Below, one piece after another: positions 55,621 through 64,000 of a DNA stretch of 64,000 nt. Position numbers and translations under genes: made by a program. Source of the stretch: Eublepharis macularius (taxonomy: Eukaryota; Chordata; Lepidosauria; Squamata; Eublepharidae). A model generated the notes under the pieces. The model ran no database searches. It had not been told where the DNA came from and saw nothing but the letters and a program-made list of their open reading frames with translations. Numbering within the stretch: position 1 is the stretch's first letter; each line of letters starts with the position of its first letter. The DNA is taken from NCBI RefSeq assembly GCF_028583425.1, contig NC_072800.1:92163001-92227000 (forward strand), in the 5' to 3' direction.

Positions 55621-56042
55621 CAGTAAAGTTGGCTAGTCTTAAAGGTGCTACTGGACTCTTTTCTATTTTGATACTACAGACTAACACGGCCAACTCCTCT
55701 GGATCTTTCTCCACAGTAGGGACCTAAATGGGCTTACATCGTTCTTCTCTCCTACATGTCATCCTCACAACAATCCTGTGAGGTAGCTCGGGCTGAGCAT
55801 ATGTGATGGGCCCAAGAGCACGTGGTGAGCTTCAATTGTAGACCTGGGACTCAAACCTTGTTCTTCCAGACCCTAGTCTGACGCTCTAGCCACTTCACTG
55901 TGCTGGCCTGTGAGCTGCCTTGGGCCCTTTTAATGAATAATAATACTTGTTTGCTTTAAATAATAATAAAGATCATGCCTAATAGTTGTCAAGAGCCCTG
56001 TCTTTCATAATTTTCCACACACGCCCTTTGAAAGAGTCAGCA

Positions 56043-56055
56043 CTGTGTGTGTGTC

Positions 56056-56090
<35 letters not shown>
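56043..56090. repeat. (GT)n(GA)n microsatellite
   Basis: GT-rich then GA-rich dinucleotide run. Confidence 0.9.
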
Positions 56091-56099
56091 ACTTTACAC

Positions 56100-56385
56100 C
56101 AGGCATACTTAACTTGTGGACTTCACTGCCACAGGATGTGTGGATGGACCACTATAAATATTTAAATAGAATGAATGACAGTGGGATTTAAAGGGGGGTA
56201 TGGGGGAAATTGGCCAAATTCCCAAAGGAAAAGCAAAGAGGAAAGGAAAAGGAAGGAAGGAAGGAAGGGGATGGGAGAGAGCAAGCGCAGGAGAGAAAGA
56301 GAGCGCTTTACACCAGGCATGCTTAACTTGCGGAACTCACTGCCACAGGATGTGTGGATGGACCACTATAACTATTTAAATAGAT
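56100..56385. repeat. Direct repeat of about 60 bp separated by 200 bp
   Basis: 'actttacaccaggcatactt ... aactatttaaatag'-type text at about 56090-56170 recurs at about 56305-56385 ('gctttacaccaggcatgctt ... taactatttaaataga'). A GGAAGGAAGG run lies between (56240-56265). Confidence 0.75.
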
Positions 56386-56387
56386 CC

Positions 56388-56505
56388 AGAGGAGTTTGCC
56401 GTGTTAGTCTGTAGTAGCAAAATCAAAAAGAGTCCAGCAGCACCACCAAGACCATCCAATTCCACTGCAGCACAAGCCTTCGAGAACCACAGCCCTCCCC
56501 ACTGG
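56388..56505 (+). repeat. Penelope-type repeat fragment upstream of a coding remnant
   Basis: Starts 'gatccagaggagtttgccgt' and ends 'ccacagccctcccc', just before the GIY-YIG-like fragment. It has the same end point as H12 at 53013. Confidence 0.7.
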
Positions 56506-56512
56506 TGAACCA

Positions 56513-56700
56513 GTGGGAGAACACTTCAATCTACCAGGACATTCCATCAAAGACTTAAAGGTTGCTGTAGTTCAACAGAAACCTTTCAAAAACAAAATCC
56601 AGCGGGAAGCTGCTGAATTGGAATTCATATGTAAATTTGACTCAGTCAGGCTGGGACTGAATAGGGACTATGAATGGTTATCACATTATCACAGGTAACT
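56513..56700 (+). pseudogene. Penelope-type retroelement C-terminal (GIY-YIG region) fragment
   Basis: The frame from 56513 has 'GEHFNLPGHSIKDLKV', then 'REAAELEFICKF', then 'GLNRDYEWLSHY'. That is the order found at the C-terminus of Neptune-like Penelope elements, after the GIY-YIG endonuclease domain. The frame stops at 56698. It is flanked on both sides by repeat arms of the fold-back family (56388-56505 and 56725-56915). That fits the Penelope habit of carrying terminal repeats, and links the fold-back repeats to this element type. No reverse transcriptase is present in the window. The assignment is by remembered motif pattern and should be checked by profile search. Confidence 0.68.
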
Positions 56701-56724
56701 GATTTCCTTTACATAGGTGGGGTC

Positions 56725-56915
56725 GGGGAGAGTCCAGTGGCACCTGGCGTGGGCTTTCAAGGACCACGGTTCTCTTTGTCAGATGCATCTGGCGGGGAGA
56801 GCTGTGGTTCTCGAAGGCTTGTGCTGCAGGGGAATTGGATGGTCTTGGTGGTGCTGCTGGACCCTTTTTGATTTTGCTACTACAGACTAACACTTCTAAC
56901 TCCTCTGAACTTTTA
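56725..56915. repeat. Penelope-type fold-back repeat, copy H14
   Basis: 'ggagagtccagtggcacctg' to 'actaacacttctaactcctc', a GC-shifted subfamily ('attggatggtcttggtggtg'). Its core is mutated (CTGGCGG). Confidence 0.8.
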
Positions 56916-57036
56916 CAGAAGCAAACTGATCTCCACAGCAGAAGGAGCTGTTTGCATCTGCATATCAGGAGATGTTTGCATCTACCCCGCCCCCCCTCCT
57001 CCTCTATATCTGACCAGTTTCTCTTTTTGCCCTCCA

Positions 57037-57125
57037 TGCCTCTGACGAAGAGAACTGTGATTCTCGAAAGCTTATGCTACAATAAAATTGGTTAGTCTTA
57101 AAGGTGCTACTGGACTCTTTTCAAT
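57037..57125 (+). repeat. Penelope-type repeat, single arm copy H15
   Basis: 'ctctgacgaagagaactgtg' to 'ctactggactcttttcaatc'. Confidence 0.85.
57042..57079 (+). ncRNA. Hammerhead-like motif in H15
   Basis: CTGACGA (57042-57048), extra A, helix II GAGAA (57050-57054) with TTCTC (57061-57065), GAA (57066-57068), helix III AGC-TTAT-GCT (57069-57078), A at 57079 at the expected cleavage position. Helix I is weak, as expected of types thought to act as dimers. Confidence 0.45.
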
Positions 57126-57227
57126 CCATGGACTGTCCCTTTCTCTCTGCATCATTATCATAAAGTGATGCTGCTGATCTTTTATCTGGGAAGTCCCCCA
57201 AAAAAGCCAATGAAGGGATGAGAAGGG

Positions 57228-57326
57228 ATGGTTAAGTTGATGGAAACTGGAGTTGCCTCCCCCTTTGCCGCCGCCTGCCTCCTCCTGCTGTGGCGTCTCC
57301 CCGGCTTCACACTCTCAGAAGCACAG
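57228..57326 (+). CDS. Candidate first coding exon with signal peptide (unidentified)
   Basis: An open frame from ATG at 57228 (or the in-frame ATG at 57240) ends exactly at 'gcacag|GTGAGG', a good splice donor at 57327, in phase 0 after 33 codons. The peptide has a hydrophobic core with flanking small residues ('SPFAAACLLLLWRLPGF'), as in a secretory signal peptide, followed by 'TLSEAQ'. The surrounding 57.2-57.8 kb is GC-rich and free of recognisable repeats, as expected around a first exon. I do not recognise the protein. The remainder would lie downstream, beyond or hidden in the window; no second exon was found. A chance occurrence is possible. Confidence 0.35.
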
Positions 57327-57780
57327 GTGAGGGAAGGTGAAGCGGTGCTAGCAAGCCGAACCCTCCCGCCTTCCAGAGAAGGGCTGCCAGGCCCGAGTGT
57401 GCACAGGGGCGGTGTTGCTGGTCTGCAGCCTCGCTGGCCCTCCTTCAGGTGGGTCTGGCTGAGGGAGACGTGGCTCTCCCTGTCTCCTGCACTGTTCACC
57501 CTTTCCCACTTGCAGCCTTCTCCAACCCCAGCCGAGTGTGGTTCTCTTGGGGCATAGATAGAGCGAGCATCCCTCCCTGGCAGTCTCAGAGAGGGGAAGG
57601 AGACTCGAGCCCCTTGAGCTCTGTGGGAAGGGAAGACTGAGTCCAGCAGCTGTGGTGGCAACGGCCGCCTCAGCAGCTCCTTCTGCTGCTGCTAGCTGCC
57701 TATTGGCTCTCTCACACTGACTCTTTCCCTCCCATCCTTCTGGCCCTGCTGCTGCTGTTCTGACATGACCCAGGCCCCTG
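57327..57780. other. GC-rich unassigned stretch
   Basis: Repeat-free, GC-rich, with CCG/CAG-rich words near 57660-57760. It may be first-intron sequence if the preceding exon is real. Confidence 0.35.
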
Positions 57781-57782
57781 AG

Positions 57783-57983
57783 AGCCAAGCTACAAGTGAC
57801 GCCTTACACAGGTTGGACACTTGTCAGCTTCCCTCAAGTTCTGATGGGAAATGTAGGCATCCTGGTTTTACAGCTTGGCTCTCCATTACAGTTGCAAGAC
57901 CACGATGCCTACATTTCCCATCAAAACTTGAGGGAAGCTGACAAGTGTCCAACCTGTGTCAGGCGTCACTTGTAGCTTGGCTC
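57783..57983. mobile_element. Fold-back MITE, GAGCCAAGCTACAAGTGACG family, copy P3
   Basis: Perfect family ends (GAGCCAAGCTACAAGTGACG and its inverse), flanked by TGA on both sides, which suggests a 3-bp duplication. Confidence 0.88.
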
Positions 57984-58169
57984 TGAGTTCCCAGAGGAAA
58001 CCTCGAGCAGAAAGAATTTTTGCAAGAGACACTCTGCTGGGGGTGGAGCCTGACTACTCTTCCCAGGTAAACTTGTGGGAACCCGACACGTGAAGAACAC
58101 GTGCCAAGCATCTCGTGAAGTTTGGCTCTAAGGAGACAGCAGATAGAGGAGACAGTGTGCTCCATCTTA

Positions 58170-58287
58170 GGGCGAAGCTACAAGTGACGAATGACACTTG
58201 AACGGCAAGTGTATTTCTCCCTGTTCACTTGCACTCCACTCAATCCACTTGCTGTTCAAGTGTCATTCATCACTTGTAGCTTGGCCC
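58170..58287. mobile_element. Fold-back MITE, GGGCCAAGCTACAAGTGACG family, short copy P4
   Basis: 118 bp; ends GGGCGAAGCTACAAGTGACG and inverse; inner arms 'gacacttgaacggcaagtg' and 'cacttgctgttcaagtgtc'. Flanked by TTA and TCA. Confidence 0.85.
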
Positions 58288-58571
58288 TCAGGAGATCCAA
58301 GCCAAAACAAGAGGGCACTGTTTGCAAATATTTCCATCTGTTATGAAAATGAGATTTTCCTGTTGCGTGATGCTGTTGCATTAGTTTGGTGATCCGTGGT
58401 TGGTTGGGAGCAGCTGGGGAAGAATCACCCGATCTCTTTGAGAACGATTGGTTCTATCCTACTGCTGTTTAGCTCAGCGTAGAGCCTTCTTCCGGCTCAT
58501 AAAGCTTTCCACTGGAGGCGATGCCTCTTCTGCAGGAGAAAATCTCCCTAGGATGGAGAAATACTACACTT

Positions 58572-59260
58572 GTTTATTTATTTATTAAATTTATAGTCCG
58601 CTTTCCCTGCAAGCAGGCTCAGAGCGGATCACAAGACATCATTTAATTTAATTTAACTTAACTTATTAGATTTGTATTCCGCCCTCCCCACGCCAGCAGG
58701 CTCAGGGCGGATCACAATTTGCACGCAAAGTTAAAATTACATCAGATACCATTTAAAACCATAAATTAAAAACATCCAGAGATAAAAATACCTAAATATA
58801 TATACATATATACACAGTGGCACAGTAAAATGTACTATACATAGACACAGGGCATAACCCTTTAGTCAGCACCAGAGCATTTGGAAGTATTCAGCAGATG
58901 GAGATGTCACCAGCGGGGAGGGCACAGTCCATACTCAACCAAATAGGGGGGCTCTGCCTAGCATCAACCAAATGCCTGGCGGAACGGCTCTGTCTTACAG
59001 GCCCGGCGGAAAGATAACAGGTCCTGCCGGGCCCTGGTGTCATTAGACAGAGCGTTCCACAAGGCTGGGGCCAGGACCAAAAAAGCCCTGGCTCTGGTCA
59101 ATGCCAGGTGGGCCTCCCTAGGACCAGACACCTTCAACAGATGTTTACCATTGGAGCAAAGAGTCCTCTGGGGTTCATATGGGGAGAGGTGGTCCCGCAG
59201 ACACGCCGGTCCCAGTCCGCACAGGGCTTCATAGGTTAATACCAAAACCTTGAACCTTGA
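58572..59260 (-). pseudogene. L2 LINE 3' end with reverse transcriptase C-terminal remnant
   Basis: On the minus strand, 59260 to 58964 encodes the L2 C-terminal stretch ('FKVLVLTYEALCGLGP', 'TRARAFLVLAPALWNA', 'DLLSFRRACKTE'), still open to a terminal stop. The 3' untranslated tail 'gatttgtattccgccctccc' type follows, with two partial tail copies (58572-58635 and 58660 on). The copy is 5'-truncated. It is related to the coding frame at 63106. Confidence 0.88.
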
Positions 59261-59269
59261 ACCAAATAA

Positions 59270-60300
59270 AACACACAAAACCAATAGCATAAAAAGCAGA
59301 TACAGTTTACAGATTCACCCTCAGCAGTGCACATGGCAGTCCCGTATACAGCCATTCTGGGTCCGTGAGGGCCGTTAGCTGAACAAAGTGATAGAACCAA
59401 CCTCCCGAGTTAGCAGGACGGCTTCTGTACAGACCCATTAATGGCCCCATCCAATCCTCCCAGCTGTGTAGAGGAAAGATTTGGATCCGAATCAAGCCTT
59501 GCAGCCTGATGGATCATGTACTTCAGAAAGATACTGGACGTGCACTCAAGCAAGGAGCATGAAATAGCCATGCACGTTCACTAGTGAGTAGACCCACTTT
59601 CTGGGATGACACTGAACTTTCAACCATAGAAAACAACTTGCTCCGATTTTTAATCCAGTTTCTCTCACTCTCATTTTGCTGCCAATGCATAGCATAGTAA
59701 TTTAAGGGGCGGGGGGGGGGATCAACAATGGGAGAAAAAGTTGCTTACTAGAAAAAAACAGGAACAAAGAATTTTGTTCCGCTAAAAACAAGAGTTGATT
59801 TCCAGCCCGTTGAAACAAATGATAAAAAGTATCCATTGATTCCAAACCAAGTCGGGACTGTGGCCAATGCTCCCGAGGTTGTGAATAATCTGAACAGCAT
59901 GTGTGGATGCCTTTAGGTCCATTCAAGCCAATCCAAACATAACACACTCGAGATTATTTGGGTTTTATGCTGTTGGCTTCTGAATACTCTGTACTCGAGC
60001 CCCCCCCCCCCCACACCGCAGCATATTCTCTGTCTTAGTTTCCCAGGCCCCAAGGAAATGCTCTGAAGTTCATATTGGCAGGTGCCAATACTCTGCCAAA
60101 CAATCATATGTTCTGATCCGATCTTGCAGTTCCAAGGCCTGCAAGGCTGCACTTACGACCCCAGGAGATTTTTGAGTAGGGCGGTGATTGACCCCAGAAG
60201 TGACATCACTTCGGGTCAGTGCTCTAGGACTGCCCCCTCACTATGGTGAAAACCATTTTCCTAACAAGGGCATAAGGCCATGTTCCTTAGGGGGAGGGAG
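59270..60300. other. No recognisable feature
   Basis: Non-coding unassigned sequence. Confidence 0.4.
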
Positions 60301-60343
60301 GAGGAGGAGACAGAGAGACAGAGAGACAGAGACAGAGAAACAG

Positions 60344-60381
<38 letters not shown>

Positions 60382-60487
60382 AAAGAGACAGGCAGACAGA
60401 CAGAGAGACAAAGAGAGACAGAGAGACAAAGAGACAGAGACAGAGAGACAAAGAGAGACAGAGACAGAGAGACAGAGACAGAGAGAC
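60301..60487. repeat. (GACAGA)n-type purine-rich satellite
   Basis: About 185 bp of GACAGA, GAGA and AAAGAGA units; very long purine tract on the plus strand. Confidence 0.95.
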
Positions 60488-61016
60488 TTTGGGCTTTCTT
60501 GATTGGCTGCAAGCTGTAGCCACTAGGATTACATACATTTGTAAGGTATTAGAGAGCAGAAGGATATGTGGTAGGGCTTTGCCTTCTCCTGTTTCCGTGT
60601 TTTTTCCCATAGAGATGGATTCTAGAGCATCATGATGTCACTTCCGGGTATAAACAGGAAGTGGAATTGCAAGATTTCTCCCTGTTCCCAGTTTTTTCTC
60701 CCGCTGGAGCATAGAATATTATGAATTCCAAGAGTACGGTTTGTGACATCGCAAAGCTCAAAAAGTATTCTAGAGGGGAGGGAAATCTTGGGAACACCTC
60801 GGAGCTGGCCTTCTGTTTCCTCCTCCATCACAGCTATTTATCCTGGCATGGCCAGAGGCAGAAGCCAATGGGGTCTTGGCCTTTGGTTTCGGCCCATGGG
60901 TTGCAGCTGGTGTGTGACCCACAGTGAGCCAAGTCAGTGGATCCTGACCCAGTCCAGAATGTTGAAGTTGAACAATATATATATTGTTTCTGTTTGTTTC
61001 CTTCTTTGTTTCCTTC

Positions 61017-61261
<245 letters not shown>

Positions 61262-61741
61262 ATTTATAGTCCTCCTTTCTCACTGAGACTCAAATCTAGG
61301 GTTGCCAGGTCCCCCAGCTCCCCCAGTGGGAAATCAGGAGCCTGGCACTCACTTCGTAGTATTCTTGTGTTTCTTCTTGCATACCCCCAGGCTTGCGCGA
61401 TGATGTCACTTCATTGTGTGGGACAAAGGGTGGCCTGGGAGTGCTCCCACGATCACCAGGGGGCTGAATCTGGCCCACTGCGGGGTGCAATTCAGCTTGA
61501 ATTGGGCCACTGGGGGTGCAAGAGTGTATCGCATCACCTGGGAGCATGCCTTGCTGCCCGAGGGGGCACCCCGGGAAGCTCGACCCCCCCTGCCAGCCAG
61601 GTAAGTGGGGCGGAGGGAGGGTGGAAGCAGGGGATACCCTGCTCCAGGCAGGGGAATGGCACCTCTACTCAAGTCAGATTATATAGAGTGAGATTAGCAC
61701 AGTCAATATTAAGGACATTTTAATAAAAAATGCCATAGGAT

Positions 61742-62024
61742 CAGGGGTAATTTCGTAGAAAGAGAGCTGGAGGAACTCATTAGCATAACTCATTAGCATA
61801 TGCCACGCCCCTTGACATTGCCGGAAGTTTGTCATTAGCATGACTGATTTGTATATGCCACACCCCTGACATCACCTATCCTGGCTGTTTTGGACCCAAT
61901 CCTGGCCTTTCAGGGCTGAAATTGGGCCCAAAATGGCAAAAATGGGCAGGGCCATTGACACGTGACCTCTTTAGGGAACTGCCAGAACTGTGTTCCTGTG
62001 GCTTCCCCCTCGAAATGAGCCCTG
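61742..62024. mobile_element. Non-autonomous hAT element, CAGGGCTCATTTCG family, copy D
   Basis: Inverted orientation relative to copies A-C, 283 bp, internally deleted. The duplication is CATAGGAT (61734-61741) and CATAGGGT (62025-62032), one change. Confidence 0.9.
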
Positions 62025-62308
62025 CATAGGGTAGATAAATACAAGTTTACAAAGGCATAACATTAGCAAAAATCCAGTACAGAGTTGAAGAAATGCTGAA
62101 ACAGAACATACTCAATTCTAGGACAGACATTAGACAACGTAGAACTACCCAGCAGGGTCATACCCAAAGCACAGATAGTACATAGGAGCACATATTTAAA
62201 GCAACACATAGGACAGAAGGCAACATAGCGGTGAAGTCTATGGTCCCTAACTCATTAGTGAAGCCTCTCCCTGAGACCACCTCCTTACAATACAGCCCTC
62301 CTATCTGA

Positions 62309-62426
62309 GGGCCAAGCTACACATGATGAATGACACTTGAACGGCAAGCGTATTTCTCCCTGTTCACTTGCCCTCCACTCAATCCACTTGCCGTTCAAGT
62401 GTCATTCGTCATGTGTAGCTTGGCCC
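62309..62426. mobile_element. Fold-back MITE, GGGCCAAGCTACA family, short copy P5
   Basis: 118 bp, ends GGGCCAAGCTACACATGATG and inverse, same size and interior as P4. Flanked by TGA on both sides. Confidence 0.87.
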
Positions 62427-62695
62427 TGAGTAAAAAGCCCTTTTGGATAATTCAATTTTGCATCATTTGCAAAAGGCCAGGAGAGTGGGGGCTCTCCTGA
62501 CATCCTCAGGTAATCTGTTCCACAAGGCAGGGGCCAACACGGCAGCTGTTGATTTCACCCGTGTGCAGGGTGGCACCTGCAGGAGACCCTACTGAAGTGA
62601 GCAAAGCTGCCACGAAGTACCAAAATACAAAATACTGTATTTTTCCTTGAGTCCACAATAGGGAGAAAAGCAGAGTAGAAATGCATAAATAAAGA

Positions 62696-63090
62696 TAAGC
62701 GCAGATGACAGCTGCAATTTATCTCGATTTCAGTAAGGCTTTCGATAAAGTTCCACGTAATTTCCTTGTTGACAAGTTGGTGAAATGTAGTTTGGATGCT
62801 ATTGCTGTTAGGTGGATCTGTAACTGGTCGACAGATCGCACCAAAAGAGAGCCTGTTAATGGTTCCTCATCCTCTTGCAGAAGAGAGACAAGTGGATTGC
62901 CTCAGGGACTGGTCCTGAGACCTCTTTCTGTTCAACATCTTTATAAATGATTTGGATGAAGGAATAGAGGGAATGCTTATTAAATTTGCAGATGATACTA
63001 AATTGGGAGGGGTAGAAAATAGGGTAGAAGACAAGTCAGGAAGGCTACAGAATGATCTTGGCAGCTGGAAAACTGGGCTAAAGTTTCTCC
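62696..63090 (+). pseudogene. CR1 LINE reverse transcriptase fragment, frameshifted
   Basis: The first frame (62705-62925) has 'AIYLDFSKAFDKVPRN' and 'SGLPQGLVLRPLS'. After a one-base insertion near 62925 the match continues in the next frame with the 'NIFINDLD'-like region and the catalytic 'KFADDTKLGG' box (about 62980-63010). These are CR1-clade reverse transcriptase motifs A, B and C. The fragment ends abruptly at about 63090, where an L2 sequence begins in the same direction. Confidence 0.85.
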
Positions 63091-64000
63091 AGGGTCTTTC
63101 TCCAGGGTCGGGGACAGAGGGTGGCGCTCGGGGGAGATCTATCGCCCCGTCACCCTTCGGTGTGCGGGGTTCCCCAAGGGGCGATACTCTCCCCGATGTT
63201 ATTTAACATCTATATGTGCCCCCTCGCCCAGTTGGTGCGGAGGTTTGGGCTGGGTTGTCATCAATACGCGGATGACACCCAACTTTTTCTGTTGATGGAC
63301 GGCCGGCCAGACACGGTCCCAGACAATCTGGCCAGAGCTTTGGAGGCTGTGACGGCATGGTTGAAACAGAGCAGGCTGAAATTGAACCCAGTGAAGACGG
63401 AGGTCCTGCAGCTGGGACGGGGGCTGCCAGATGTTGGGATCCAGCTCCCTGCCCTGGATGGGACACCACTGGCAACTTTGCCAGTGGTAAAGAGTCTGGG
63501 TGTGTTCCTGGATGCCTCCCTATCGATGGAGGCCCAGGTCACGGCGGTTGCCAAGTCTGCATTTTTCCATCTTCGTCAGATCAGGCAACTTGCCCCCTAC
63601 CTGACGCCCCAGGACCTGGCTACAGTGACCCATGCAACGGTCACCTCCAGGCTAGATTACTGTAACTCACTCTACGCTGGGCTACCCCTGGGCCTGATCC
63701 GGAAACTACAACTGGTCCAGAATGCGGCGGCACGGGTCCTGACTGGTATACCTTACCAGTCACACATCACACCTGTCCTGCGCCAGCTGCACTGGCTTCC
63801 AGTTGAATTCCGAATCAGGTTCAAAGTGTTGGTTCTTACCTTTAAAGCCCTGAGTGGGTTGGGACCGGCATATCTTCGGGACCGCCTCTCCCTGTACGTT
63901 CCCCGGAGATCGCTCCGATCAGCAAATAAATATTTACTTGTGGTCCCCGGCCCTAAGGAAGCCCGCCTCACTTCAACCAGGGCCAGGGCCTTTTCAGTCC
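63091..64000 (+). CDS. L2 LINE reverse transcriptase, open frame running off the window
   Basis: The frame through 63106 stays open to the last base, about 298 codons, with an in-frame ATG at 63196. It shows 'GVPQGAILSPMLFNIYM' (motif B region), the catalytic 'HQYADDTQLFL' (motif C, near 63262), 'LKLNPVKTEVL', 'LGVFLDASLSMEAQV', 'SRLDYCNSLYAGLP' and 'LHWLPVEFRIRFKVLVL'. This is the typical L2 order from the palm to the C-terminal region. The sequence matches the older L2 remnant at 58964-59260 in its last third. The 5' side is truncated against the CR1 fragment at about 63090. The stop codon lies beyond the window. The lack of stops suggests a young copy. Confidence 0.88.

Larger units (their letters stand above)
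55466..55705. repeat. Penelope-type fold-back repeat, copy H13, 14-bp target duplication
   Basis: 240 bp from 'aaaagagtccagtagcacct' to 'caactcctctggatc', flanked by the 14-bp duplication TTTCTCCACAGTAG (55452-55465 and 55706-55719). Inverted arms meet at a 'ggaggggcatggaggggcac' insert. This is the best preserved copy in the window. Confidence 0.92.
55436..55915 (-). mobile_element. tRNA-headed SINE, minus strand, split by fold-back repeat H13
   Basis: 'tacgctgcctttctccacag' before and 'gtagggacctaaatgggctt ... gtggctagagcgtcagact'-type sequence after belong to one diverged SINE. The break is exactly the insertion of H13 with its duplication. Confidence 0.65.
61262..62605 (-). mobile_element. 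L2-type LINE 3' end with three later insertions
   Basis: Minus-strand order: a C-terminal remnant at 62605-62440 ('LAPALWNRLPEDVRRAPTL'-like words, decayed), then untranslated tail text to 'cctcctttctcactgagact' at 61262. It is interrupted by MITE P5 (62309-62426), hAT copy D (61742-62024) and a 'gggttgccaggtccccc' repeat (about 61302-61670). Confidence 0.75.

Overview
The window is repeat-dominated vertebrate nuclear DNA, and I found no complete host protein-coding gene in it. The repeat content points to a squamate reptile, most likely a lizard; the species cannot be read from the sequence. The signs are SINEs with a 5S rRNA-derived head and a BovB-like tail, a BovB (RTE) LINE end, tRNA-headed SINEs, many 5'-truncated CR1 and L2 LINE ends, Penelope-type fold-back repeats, and several non-autonomous hAT families with clean 8-bp target-site duplications (TSDs). 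Almost every short ORF in the window is a chance frame or a shadow of a repeat.

Layout. From 0 to 9.7 kb there are scattered MITEs, a 5S-SINE, a 0.7-kb fold-back repeat, a hAT MITE (7173-7663) and a CR1 end. From 9.7 to 17.2 kb is a three-level nest. A hAT MITE (9704-17199) is split by a sushi/Tf1-like chromovirus LTR retrotransposon (9962-17078, read on the minus strand, 5-bp TSD). That element carries in its gag a 3.5-kb hAT-like element (12007-15510, 8-bp TSD) built as a giant hairpin. From 17.3 to 24.2 kb are two related hAT elements and mixed LINE/SINE fragments. From 24 to 45 kb are SINEs, a BovB end, fold-back repeats and long stretches with nothing recognisable. From 45 to 49 kb come a candidate exon and a hAT-in-hAT nest. 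From 50 to 57 kb come non-LTR and Penelope-type remnants, including a GIY-YIG-like C-terminal fragment, with a (TAATA)n block. From 57.2 kb there is a candidate signal-peptide exon, then MITEs, an L2 end, and large microsatellites (60.3-61.3 kb). The last kilobase holds a CR1 reverse transcriptase remnant followed by an L2 reverse transcriptase frame that is open to the window edge.

Most interesting points. (1) Fold-back repeats scattered through the window contain hammerhead-ribozyme-like cores (CTGANGA, one extra base, helix II, GAAA, and in one subfamily a 3-bp helix III). Their helix II shows compensatory changes between subfamilies, two copies have 12-14-bp TSDs, and one cluster holds a Penelope-type coding fragment. 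(2) The LTR element has an 11-nt match between its primer-binding site and the predicted RNA 5' end, with a TATA-like box 31 bp upstream, which is the arrangement expected for Tf1/sushi self-priming. (3) The nested hAT hairpin has arms of about 1.7 kb, each with tandem 133-bp units, and a duplicated terminus. (4) An L2 frame of about 300 codons is unbroken to the window end.
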